Part shown: piece by piece, positions 1 to 9,990 of the stretch | How the letters are laid out: every line of letters begins with the position of its first letter | How positions within the stretch are numbered: position 1 is the stretch's first letter | Program-made: the position numbers and the translations under genes | Assembly (NCBI RefSeq): GCF_002999335.1 | Contig: NW_020312036.1 | Coordinates: 496,001 to 560,000, forward strand | Direction of reading: 5' to 3' | DNA: 64,000 nt | Source of the DNA: Cyclospora cayetanensis | Lineage: Eukaryota > Apicomplexa > Conoidasida > Eucoccidiorida > Eimeriidae | Notes under the pieces: generated by a model | What the model saw: only the letters and a program-made list of their open reading frames with translations | What the model was told of the DNA's origin: nothing | Database searches by the model: none

Positions 1-1449
1 AGAGCAGCAACTCAGGTAGCAGCTAGCGAAGAGCTTTCGAGGCTGGCGGCTCATATTGCAGAATTAAAGCCACCAACGATCACACTAAAAGTTGCGGGAG
101 CAGCAGCAGACCCAACTCCCCTACCAGAAGCTCCCGAGACAACCGCAGCAAAATCGGCAGAGAGCGCTTCTTCACCAGAGGCTTCAGCGGTCCTGTCTGC
201 AGCCGTACGGAGGAGCTCTGCTGCTGCTGCTACTGCTGCTGCTGCTACTGCTGCTGCTGATGCCACCTCCCTCACTCGGCACGGAAGACGTGTCCTGAAG
301 CGCTGCTGGCTTTCCGTCATGCTGCTGCAACAGTTGCAGCGCGAGCAGCACCTGCGGCGGCAGCTCCCAGCCGTTCCAGTGCTGCAGCAGCAGCTGCAGC
401 TGTTGCAGAGGACTGGCGACACTCGAAAAATCCAAGGAAATCTCCTGGCGATGCCGCTGCCCGAGCTGCTGAAGCTAACCTCAGCCCTTGTGCGCATGCA
501 GCAGCGACAGCAGGCTACAGGACCAGAGGGTGAGCGATTTCTCCCGCATCAGGCGTTCCTTACAGCGGAAGAAACAAGGCCTTCAAGCACAGCGGGAAAG
601 GCAGATCGTGGGGTGCACCAGCTGCAGACGCAGCCGCAGACGGTGCTGCAGCTGTTGCTGCTTGCAGCGCAGGTTCTGCTCCTCAAGCTACAGCCAAGCA
701 GCAGCCTCAACAGCCTTAACCGTACAAGCCTCAACGGCACTCCCGCCAGACATTTCGTCCGCTGCCTCGGCGCCCTAGCTCAGCTCCAACGCGCGGTAAA
801 TAAACAACAGCAGCACGTAATGTCAGCGGCAGTGATTATAGGGCCTCTGAGCGTGGAGCTGCTGCAGCAGCTGCCGCCGCAGCACATCACGTCGTTGGTC
901 CTTAAAGACTTCGTGAGGCTCTTTGTTGCACTGTCACACCTACTACCGGTACTGCTGCACTGCATGCAGGAGAAGCGGATATGCTCGGAGGCGGCTGCTG
1001 CGTCGCCAGCCGTAAAAGAACTCGACGCGCTGCCGTTTTCGTTGTATCGACACCTCAACACACTTCAGGAAGCCGCAACAGCACTTGTAGCCGGGCCTGA
1101 ACCCCTGCCGAGTTCTCTCCCCGCTGCTGCATTCCCCCCTCTTGCAAACGCAGCACGCCACATTCGGCAGCAGCTTTTGCTGCATCATCAGTCGCTGCGA
1201 CAGCAACAGCTAGAAGGTCAGCAAGAGGAGCAGGCACAGGAACAGCAGCACTCGCGAGAAGAGGCAGCTTTTTTGTCTCGCGCATCGCGGAGGTCCCTCG
1301 CTGCTCTCTCATCTGTCGCTACACCTCGGCACTTGCTGCAGGCTGCCGATGTTGCTGCGCTTGCGGAGGCGTACGAGCGGCTTATGGACACGGCTGGTGC
1401 TGTCGTTGCCGCCGCAGCGGACGAGCCCTCTACAACTGAAGCGATTTAA
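1..1449 (+). CDS. Leu/Gln/Ala-rich protein, 3' part (5' end outside window)
   Basis: The frame is open from the first base to a TAA at 1447-1449, so about 482 C-terminal residues are present. The ATG at 319 is internal and should not be taken as the start. The protein has an alanine run from GCT triplets near residues 73-87, glutamine-rich stretches, and many amphipathic leucine-rich helices such as PLPELLKLTSALVRMQ and LQAADVAALAEAYERLM. Helical arrays of this sort occur in coccidian organelle RNA-binding proteins of the RAP/heptatricopeptide type, but no RAP domain is visible, so that is only a suggestion. The gene is tail-to-tail with BRF1, about 640 bp apart. No intron is needed in the visible part. 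Confidence 0.65.
   Translation, partial: RAATQVAASEELSRLAAHIAELKPPTITLKVAGAAADPTPLPEAPETTAAKSAESASSPEASAVLSAAVRRSSAAAATAAAATAAADATSLTRHGRRVLKRCWLSVMLLQQLQREQHLRRQLPAVPVLQQQLQLLQRTGDTRKIQGNLLAMPLPELLKLTSALVRMQQRQQATGPEGERFLPHQAFLTAEETRPSSTAGKADRGVHQLQTQPQTVLQLLLLAAQVLLLKLQPSSSLNSLNRTSLNGTPARHFVRCLGALAQLQRAVNKQQQHVMSAAVIIGPLSVELLQQLPPQHITSLVLKDFVRLFVALSHLLPVLLHCMQEKRICSEAAAASPAVKELDALPFSLYRHLNTLQEAATALVAGPEPLPSSLPAAAFPPLANAARHIRQQLLLHHQSLRQQQLEGQQEEQAQEQQHSREEAAFLSRASRRSLAALSSVATPRHLLQAADVAALAEAYERLMDTAGAVVAAAADEPSTTEAI
213..262 (+). repeat. GCT/CTG triplet run coding poly-alanine
   Basis: Interrupted GCT triplets (with ACT interruptions) encode an alanine tract inside the gene that ends at 1449. 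Triplet-encoded homopolymers are typical of Eimeria proteins. Confidence 0.8.
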
Positions 1450-2093
1450 ATTCATGAACTGTTTCAGATAGAACAGTAGGGCCTACAAGCCTGTCTGTCC
1501 TCCTCTGCAGTTGTAGTGCGAGTGTATATCCGCTAGCCCTCAAGTAGCAGCAGCAGCAGCAATAGCAATAGTGGCGCCCCCACAAAGCTCTGTAGAGCGG
1601 CAGCAAAAGCAGCACTCAGTGTGCATTTAGAGGCCCCTGTAGATTGCGCGGGTAGGGTTAACACGTGTTGGAACTGCCAGTTTGGTTGGGGAGCCTTGGG
1701 AGGCGCAGCAGTAACTGCCAGTGAAACGCAAATCGCCAAAGTTGCGAAAGGCAACACAGTGGCCTCCGTAAGAGACACCCCCGAGCATCCACCGACTTTC
1801 GTGAGAACGCAAACTACATGGGGTTACCGTCCATGTTAAATGCTTGGTAGTGTGGCGACAGTCCTATAGCTCGACAACCCTTCTGGCAGCAAAAAGTGCC
1901 TCAAGGGCCTCCTCATCGATGCGTTGAGCAAGGCCCTTTCCTCTCTTCTCCAGCGAAAGTCGAACCGACTCCGCTGCCTGCAGCAGAGCGGCCCTCATGC
2001 ACGCGCAGCATCCCCACACGCACGTTGCTTCTTAAGAAGGTGTCAGGAGGGCAAGCAAACAGACACAACTGTAGGGGGCATTTAGGCGTGCTG
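1450..2093. other. Convergent 3' intergenic region
   Basis: This lies between the stop of the left-edge gene and the stop of BRF1. It contains a short AGC/AGCAAT run near 1543-1570 and no ORF that I can support. It presumably holds both 3' untranslated regions. Confidence 0.5.
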
Positions 2094-5000
2094 TTATGGG
2101 TAGGTGGATGCTTCGTGGTGCTCCCTGTGGCCTCCAGAAAAAAAGGGCTCTAGTTGCATGCGTTGTGTTCGTCGAAGTGTACATACACTGGCGGCAGCTG
2201 CAAGGGCTGCTGTTCGTCGAGCCTGTGGACGGCGCCTGCGGAGACGCAGCAGAAAATTCGTGCGTTGGCAAGCCATGACTAAGCAGAGAGGAAAGGCGCT
2301 GAAGAGCGGTGTGTTGCGAGTTCATGAAAGAGGCATGCGATCCTTCGAACTGACACGAGAGCGACAAGGACCGAGCCTTCACGACTCATAAAAAAAGTCC
2401 TCCGGCAACTTTAGCACATGTGGCCCAAAACGCCATGCAGAGAGGCACACAGGGCGAGGCAACACAACGTACGCACAAGAAGAGCAGCGCATACACACCT
2501 CTTGCTGGGGTTGTGTTGCTGTTCTCGCTCCTTCTGCTTCCGTTGCCGAAGACGCCGATGCACCTCGGGCATAATGTCGCGTGTTAAGTCGTCCCTAGCG
2601 CCAGCCGACACACACAACATACATATATATATATATATATGTAGACATATATATATATATAACACTACATACACATACAACAAATACACATACACATACA
2701 CACACACATATATATATCTATATGTATGTATTATGTATATATATAACATAACAAATACACACATACAACACCATACACATACACAGAGCGAGCGCGATGG
2801 AGAAGCATGCATCCTCCGTGTCATCGGCGAAGGGAAAGCACCCGCCACCTCTGCAACCGCAAACCCCATGAGGAGCATCTTTAGGTTAGGGGGCAAGGAA
2901 GTGGAGGGATGTCAAATCCAGAGACTTTTACGGTACGGAGGGCGGCACAGACAAGAGTGTAGAATAGACGGAGCGAAAGAGAAAGAAAGAGAGGAAACTG
3001 TGAGAAATGCAAAGAGCAACCGCAGCCGCTCGTGCCGCAAAAGAATCTCCGCACCAGATAAGGGCCTTTGCCTCTCGCTCTTGCTCTGTGAGCAGCATAT
3101 CGTCAAGGCCGTCATCTGAATCACCTGCGTCCTCGTCCTCGACAGCAGCCCCTCTTCTCTCTGCGTTGGAGGCTGATGCGGCGCTTGCTGCTGTCTCCTT
3201 CGCTGTGGGAGCTGCCTCTGCTGTTGACGCTGCTGCAGAGAGGAGCACGGGCACTGTGTGTCGACTACCACCGTCTGCAGTGATACGCGACACCTCCGAG
3301 GTTGGCAGCAATTCGTCGACCCTCGCCTGCAGCGGCATCATCTCAAGAGGCGCACAAAGACAACTCTCTCTCCGGGAGCTGCTACTATCGCTTCTGTAAA
3401 ACGTTTCAGCAAACTGAACAGCAGTACAACGAGCCCAGTGATCTGCTTAGGTGCATAGTCCTCCAGCGGTTTTTCCCCTCCCCCTTCCCAGAAACTTTTC
3501 CGCGCACGCATGCTTCAGCGACAGCAGCAAGACGGGGATTGCACGAGGCAGCCATAAAGCAGCAGCAGCAGCACCTTCGAGAAGCTCATACCCGCACTGA
3601 TCTCAAGAGATCCGCAAGAGGGTTCACGCTATCTGCTGCCCTGATGGTCTCCTCCTCCTCGCGATCTCCCCTCTCAGCGTATTCGCATTCCGCTGTCTCT
3701 GCGGCCACCCCCGCAAAGCTTCCACCACTGCCTGCCCTGCACCTGCCATCGTCTTCCTCTGCGTCTGCTACTGCGGCAGCAGCTACAGCTGTATCGCCTC
3801 CTGATGCTGCTGCTGCAGCTCCAGAAGGAGCGCTGATGACTTCGACCATCCAGCCAGCCACAGAGAGGATGTCTCCAGAAGACGGAAGCTGCGGCAGCAA
3901 AGGCACGTAAGTGTGCAGGCTCGAGGTCGTGAGACGCAAAGTCTCCGTACGAGACACACGAAAAAAAGGCCTTGCATGCGGCGAGCGTAAGGACCAGGCA
4001 GGAAGCGACGAGCCAGCAAACATCGAGTGCGTCCTTCTCGCGGGAGACTCGCACTGTGCATGCACACAGCCACGAGCAGCCCAAAGGATATTCTTTTGGC
4101 CGTGGAGACAGAACGCAAAGGCCCTGACACGGCACACGGCGGCTCTCTACGATAGAAAAAGCCCCGTACACGCACGTAGAAACAGTACATAGAGAGAAAG
4201 AGAGAGACAGACAGACAGACAGACACACACACACACACACATACACAGACAGACAGACCGACACATAGATGGACAGACGCACACACAGACAGAAATACAG
4301 ATGCAATGGTGGAAAGATGGTAGACAGAGCAGCGTACCTCTTTGCAAAGGGCCTCACTGCCTTCCACGCGCTGCGACGCCAGCGGAATTATTCCTGTGTG
4401 GGAGTCATATCCTCCCCCCCCGCTTGTTTGATCAGCAGCAGAAGGAGCTTCTGGAGAAGGCCGCGGGTCCCCAGCAGTCGCAGGAAGCTCGGATGCAGCC
4501 TTTTCCACAGGAGATGCTGCATCGGCTGCGTTAACACACGGCAAGACGCAGGGAAGCAGGAAACTGGGGATAGAGGGGCGAGGCAGACTAGCAAAGCCTT
4601 AAGATCCCCGCAGACGCGAAAAGCAGAAGAAAGCACAGGGGAAATGCCACAGGCAAAGCGATGGAATATGGTAAAGAAGAGCTCATTCCAAGGGTAAGGA
4701 AACAAGTATAAAACGAGGCCCGGCTGTGTTGAAGGGAGCGCACACATAGGTTCATCTCTCTATACACATAGGCCTGTCTCTATATACATAAGTTCATCTC
4801 TATATACATAAGTTCATCTCTATACACATTGGACCATATCTCTATCTCTATACACATAGGTCCATCTCTATATACACATAGGTTCATCTCTATATACACA
4901 TAGGTTCATCTCTCTCTACACATAGGTTCATCTCTCTCTACACATAGGCCCATCTCTATATACATAAGCTCATCTCTATACACATAGATACATCTCTCTA

Positions 5001-8000
5001 CACACATAGGTACATCTCTCTACACACATAGGTACATCTTTCTCTATACACAGGTTGTCGCTTAAGAAAAAATGCACAGACAGAAATACAGGTAGGGATG
5101 AGTGACAGGAAGAGAATCCCTTGGAGTACCTGTTGCAGGTCCATCTCCCAAGGGCAAAGGGGCTTCTCTTTCTGCAAGACACATCGAACCCCAAACTTTA
5201 GACTCCGACAATTAAAAACAACCCTCAGTCCGCATGCACTAGCCATGAAGAATTTTTCTGCCCGTCCTGCGAAGGGTGCTCGCAGAGTATGCAACTACAG
5301 CCAAAAACATGACGCTTGCGCGTCATGCCACGGTCCTTCCCAGAACCGATGTTCTCGCCCTTCCGCCTTCAGGAAGCGACATCGCTTACTGTCTCGAATT
5401 GCCTGCTGCTGCGACTGCTGCTGAGTCGGTGACTGCTGCTGCTGGTGCCGCTTTTTAGCGAGGCGGCACGGTGGAAGAGGCAAGGCGGGAAGCTGCAGCA
5501 GGTCTGTCTCCCCCAGGGCTGAGGCTGGCAGCTGTGCAACTGCCGTTTTCTTGAACTCGTACAGCCGCTTTGAGAGGGTTGGGCAAGACACACGGACCGC
5601 CTGCACGCAGAGCAGCACAGTGGAGAAGAAATATCGAAAGCGCGAGCAGCAGATGTGCAGAAGGAAGCGACGGTGGGCAACAAAGGACAAGCGCCTCCGA
5701 ATGCAGGCGTACAAAAAGAAATACACTGAACTAGAGGCGGCACGCACCAAAGGAGAGAGCCGGAAGTGCTAGTTGCATTGCGCACATATGCGAAAATCTG
5801 CCAAAAGGAGGAGGGGAGGCCGGGGGGTCTGGCAAAGGAGGGCAACTCGCCAAACAGAGAGAGAGACAGAGACAGAGAGAAAGAGAGAGAGAGAGAAAAC
5901 GAGAAAGAGACAGAGAGAAAGGAAGAAAGAGACAGAAAAAGGAGAGGGAAAGAGACAGAGAAAGACACAGAAAGAGAAAGAGACAGAAATTGGAAAGAGA
6001 TAGAAAGATAGAGAGACAGAAAGAGAAAGAGACAGAGAGAGAAAGAAAGAGAAAGAGGAAAGAGACACAGAGAGAGACAGAGGAAGTGACAGAGAAAGAG
6101 ACTGGAAGAGAGAGAGGAATTGGAAAGAGGGAGAAATCGAGCCAGCGCGCGAAGAAGACGACACGGTGTGGGAGGAGAATTTGATTGCTGTGTCATTCGC
6201 TTCTTACGGTAGCAACTTCTTCAGCATCGATTTGTACGTCATGATACCGTGCCGCAATTAGGAGAGCCGCGCCGCAGAGTCCCATTGGTCTTCGTCCTGT
6301 GGTAATCCAATCTCTCCTCATAGCCTGAAGCACATGCAGAAACACAGCAGAGCGCATGCAAAACATGCAGACGGTGGCCAGAAAGCCGTAGTGAAGAAAT
6401 GTGTGGAGCTGCTCTCTTCGCGTCTGGCAGGCGCTCTAGAAGAAAAGCCATCAGCATCAGGCATCTCGCGGGAGAACGGGAAGCGGACAAAGCAGCTGAG
6501 CGCGCATGCTGCTTACTTGCACCAGACGGACGGCAGTTTGTGCGATCTGTTGCGTCTTTTCCCCCAGTTGCAGCTGTGCAGCAAAGCGGTCAAGGAAAAG
6601 AGACGGATCTACATGGGGTACCTGGACGTGAAGCACCCGCAACAGCTTCATGAATACCTGATCAAGACACACACACATACACACACATACCCAATGGCAC
6701 ACCGCATGAAATCGTGCACGGAGTTGCTGAGATCGCAGCATTTCAAACACTTCACTTCGCCGACATTATTCGCAATCCTAGCGGAAAGATGGAAGCCAAC
6801 ATGCCCTGGCAGAGCCTTCAAAAGCCTCTCCGCAAGCGAGCGAGCGCGCGAAAGAGAGAGAGAGAGAGACAAGACATTGCAGAGACAGAGAGAGAGAAAG
6901 AAGGAGACAAAGAGAGAGAGACAGATAGAGGAAGAGAGAGAGAAAGAAAGCGACAGAGAGAGAAAGAGAGAGAGTAAGAAAGAGAGAGAGAGAGGAAGAA
7001 AGAGACAGAGAGAGAGGAGGAAAGTGACAGAGAGAGGAAGAAAGAGGAAGAAAGAGAGAGAGAGAGCGAGGAAGAAAGAGAGAGAGAGAGGAGGAAAGTG
7101 ACAGAGAGAGAGAAAGAGAGAGGAAGAAAGAGAGAGAGAGAGCGAGGAAGAAAGAGACAGAGAGAGAGACAGAGAGAGAGACAGAGAGAGAGGAAGAAAG
7201 AGACAGCAAAAGAGAGAGGAAGAAAGAGACAGAGAGAGGAAGAGAGAGAGGAAGAAAGAGACAGAGAGAGAGGAGGAAAGTGACAGAGAGAGAAAGATGA
7301 AGGTAAGCCACAAACGATCTACGCCTCGGCGATACCACGCGCGCGCCCTTTACGCACTGCTGGCCACCGTGTAGTGGTTTGGGAGCAGCAAAAGCAGGAG
7401 CAGGCACGGGATGGCAGCGCAGTCTTGTGCAGCAAAACGTGTACAGAGGCCTGTGATCATGCAATTGCGGGGAAAATGCGACTGCAGGTTTTAGCCGCTG
7501 TGGAGGGAGTGTGTCTTCACCTGGCCTAGAGAGCGAACGCTGACGCTGCAGCACAGCAGGAACTCACGCAGCAGAGGCACCCACACCCTCGTGCACGAGC
7601 ACAAGCCACCTTTAACCAGCATCCAAAGCAGCAGCTGGATATCACCAGCCCAAGGCTACTGACTATCCCACGGCGTCGTGGCACACTCTGCGGGGGAAGG
7701 AGGGGGAGAGGGGCGTCGCTGCTCGAAGAACCCTCTCCTCCTATCACCGCTCGCTGTAAAAAGGAATCACTGCTTCTAAAACTCTTCGTCTAGGGCCTGC
7801 CTCAAAGGCCTCCTCTTACCGAAGAACATCCGAAAAGTCGATGAGGAGGTGCGGAGTCCTCTCTCTCCTGCAGATTGCATAGAGGCAGGCTCCAGCCACC
7901 ACGGATCCCCGCCTCCCCACACTGAAGTTGCGCTGAGAGGCCATGAGATACAACCGGTGAGCGGAGGCTACGTGCTGGGGGGAGAGCCGCAGTCGGTCTG

Positions 8001-9990
8001 CAGCAAGCAGCGGCAGCGGCACAAAACAGGCCATGAAAGTCGAACAAAAGAACCTGCATGCTTAGCTTCCCCCCTTGCAAGAGTCGCTAGGGATCGCGCA
8101 ACCAAACGCAGCTCGGGAGATTCACGGAAGGGCGAAAGAGGACGGACGGACACCCCAGCGAGACAGCACCAACAGGCTACACCTGCTGCCGCTGCTGCGC
8201 GCAACATCTCCCGTGACCCCTCATCGAGGAACTCAAAAGGCTCAGGTGGAAGCAATCGCAGAGACAGCAACCGCAGCGCCACCACAAGGACAAAGACGCC
8301 CTACCCAGCTGCCGCTCTACGGAAGTGAAGAGGACCTCGCTTTGATTCCGCAGTAGCAGTAGCGCAGTAGTAGCGGCAGCAGCAGTAGCAGCAGGAGCAG
8401 CAGGAGCAGTAGCAGCAGGAGCAGTAGCAGCAGTAGCAGCAGGAGCGCAGTAGTAGCAGGAGCAGTAGTAGCAGCAGCAGCAGCAGGAGCGCAGTAGCAG
8501 TAGTAGCAGTAGCAGTAGTAGCAGTAGTAGCAGTAGCAGTAGTAGCAGTAGCAGGAGGAACGCAGTAGTAGTAGTAGCAGTAGTAGCAGTAGCAGTAGTA
8601 GCAGTGACAGTAGTAGCAGTAGTAGCAGCAGCAGCAGCAGGAGCGCAGTAGCAGTAGTAGCAGTAGAATTAGCAGCAGTAGGAGCGCAGTAGTAGTAGTA
8701 GCAGTAGCAGGAGCAGGAGCACAGTAGTAGCAGGAGCATTAGTAGGAGGAGGAACGCAGTAGTAGCAGTAGTAGCAGCACCATATATAGTAGCAGCAGTA
8801 GCAGCAGGAGCGCAGTAGGAGTAGAAGGAGCAGGAGCAGGTGAGCAGGAGCGCAGTAGTAGCAGTAGCGGTAAAGCCGCACATACCTGCAACAGACTGGA
8901 TGTTGGAGAGTCCTCTTTGAAGTGCCTGCTCCCGCGTTTCCCCTCCACCAAATCCAAGACCCCTTCCAGTGCCACCTGCTGGAACAAAACGCCCTACCTG
9001 AGGGCGCAGACAGCAAACAATAACCACGGAGATTAGCCACACCTCAAGAGCCGCAGGCACCACGCATGGCAACAGATTATGGAAGCAAGATGCCGCGATA
9101 ATAATAGCGTCCATCTCAGAAAGTAGGGTGCGCCTTTTTGCGAGGAGACGGTGTGAGGGTGGCTATGCATGATACAGACGTCCCACGCAGACGATACACA
9201 GCGACGCTAAGGCACTGCTATGAGGCGAGTGGCTCCGTGAAGACTCCAGAGGCTTAGCCGCTCAGAGAGAGAGAAATAGAGAGATTAATAGAGCTATACA
9301 TATGTACATACATACATAGAGAGAGAAATAGAGACATATATATACATATATATTTAGAGAGAGAGAAAGAGAGAAGTTAAGAAGTTAAGAAAGAAAGAAA
9401 GATAGGCAAAGAGCGCTATTTGTGCGCCCTTCTGAGCAACACTACAAGGGATGCGGGCAGCAAGCCCGTTGAGCAGCAACGGGAGGAGGCTTGCCATGGC
9501 CATGCCACCTCCCGAAGACTCCGCGAATTGGAGACCTTCTACAACGCCGCTCTCCTCCAAAACAGCGCCGCATCTGCGCACAGACATCAGGAAGAAGCCA
9601 CATCCGCAGCAGCATCAGTGTCAGGCAGCAGCATCAGTGTCAGGCAGCAGCAGTACCGGAGGCCTTAAAAGGCCAGGAGGTCTCTTTTTCTCCGCTTTCA
9701 GATTCTTCGCGAGTGGCGAGGACGCGCATCCTCATGGATAGACAGCGGGGGCAACAAGCAGCTTGTGCGCTGTGAAAAAACGACTTCGAAGTGTGCAGGC
9801 AGCCGTCGAGCAAGAAAGGCAACCCCACAGGACCACCTGCTCCCCACACAGGTACTGCGGATGCTCTTTTGAAGGCTGTATAGTAAGCTCGTGCTGCCGC
9901 CTCTTACCTGCAGCAGGTAAGTTCGCCCTTGTGCTCGCTCCTCTCCAGTTCTTCACTGCCGCAAAAGCGGCAGGACGCTGTGGCGGTCAT
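2094..9990 (-). CDS. BRF1: BRF1, TFIIIB 90 kDa-type subunit (13 exons)
   Basis: BRF1 recruits TBP and RNA polymerase III to tRNA and 5S promoters in the nucleus. Exons on the minus strand are 9990-9908, 9573-9495, 8997-8886, 7997-7820, 7545-7521, 6657-6517, 6324-6208, 5600-5390, 4525-4338, 3888-3592, 3326-3055, 2594-2499 and 2235-2094, giving 646 aa with all phases consistent. Exons 1-2 encode the zinc ribbon (CRFCG...CCRCG) and ESSGGG. Exon 3 gives VGRFVPAGG. Exons 4-8 give two cyclin folds, including VDPSLFLDRFA, TTGRRPMGLCGAALLIAAR and CPTLSKRLYEF. Exons 11-13 give the BRF1 homology block (LLTEQEREAKALIWDDL). Exon 5 is only 25 nt. Intron 2 uses a GC donor. The linker exons 9-11 are low complexity, and the acceptor of exon 11 could shift by a few codons. 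Confidence 0.92.
2617..2790. repeat. TA/CATA dinucleotide-type repeats in BRF1 intron 11
   Basis: Runs of AT, then ACATAC/CACATA, then ATAT again. The tract lies wholly within the intron between BRF1 exons 11 and 12 (3054-2595). Confidence 0.8.
4193..4297. repeat. GACA/CA-rich repeat in BRF1 intron 9
   Basis: A purine-rich run followed by repeated ACAG and CA units, located in the intron 4337-3889. Confidence 0.8.
4745..5055. repeat. Degenerate tandem repeat, about 20-24 bp unit, in BRF1 intron 8
   Basis: About 13-14 imperfect copies of a unit resembling CATCTCTATATACACATAGGT. The array lies in intron 8 (5389-4526). Unit length varies, so it is an old or unstable minisatellite. Confidence 0.8.
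5855..6135. repeat. GA-rich purine tract in BRF1 intron 7
   Basis: Almost uninterrupted purine on the plus strand (GAGACAGA, AAAGAGAGA), so a long pyrimidine tract on the transcribed sense strand of BRF1, inside the intron 6207-5601. Confidence 0.85.
6841..7296. repeat. Long GA-rich purine tract in BRF1 intron 5
   Basis: About 450 bp of GAGAGA, GAAAGAGA and GACAGAGA repeats inside the intron 7520-6658. ORFs read through it (poly Arg/Glu on plus, poly Leu/Ser on minus) are artefacts of the repeat. Confidence 0.85.
8345..8870. repeat. AGC/AGT triplet array in BRF1 intron 3
   Basis: About 520 bp of AGCAGTAGT-type triplets with occasional GGAGCGCAGT interruptions, lying in the intron 8885-7998. 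The apparent poly-Leu/Tyr/Cys ORF on the minus strand is not a gene, although its start overlaps true BRF1 exon 3. Confidence 0.85.
9262..9412. repeat. GA/TA mixed repeat in BRF1 intron 2
   Basis: Repeated AGAGAGAAATAGAG and ATACATA blocks inside the intron 9494-8998, which is the intron with the GC donor. Confidence 0.75.
9605..9655. repeat. Short duplicated 21-22 bp unit in BRF1 intron 1
   Basis: CAGCATCAGTGTCAGGCAG occurs twice in tandem, in the intron 9907-9574. Confidence 0.7.

Noticed and set aside
319..1449. ATG at 319 as the start of a 376-aa protein
   Set aside because: The same frame is open back to base 1 with similar composition, so the ATG is internal and the gene begins outside the window.
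6648..7554. Long Ser/Leu-rich minus ORFs and Arg/Glu-rich plus ORFs
   Set aside because: They are translations of GA repeats inside a BRF1 intron. Only the micro-exon and exon 6 there are supported.
8317..9114. Minus-strand 265-aa ORF rich in Leu, Tyr and Cys
   Set aside because: It is a read-through of the AGC/AGT intronic array. Only 8997-8886 within it is real coding sequence (BRF1 exon 3).
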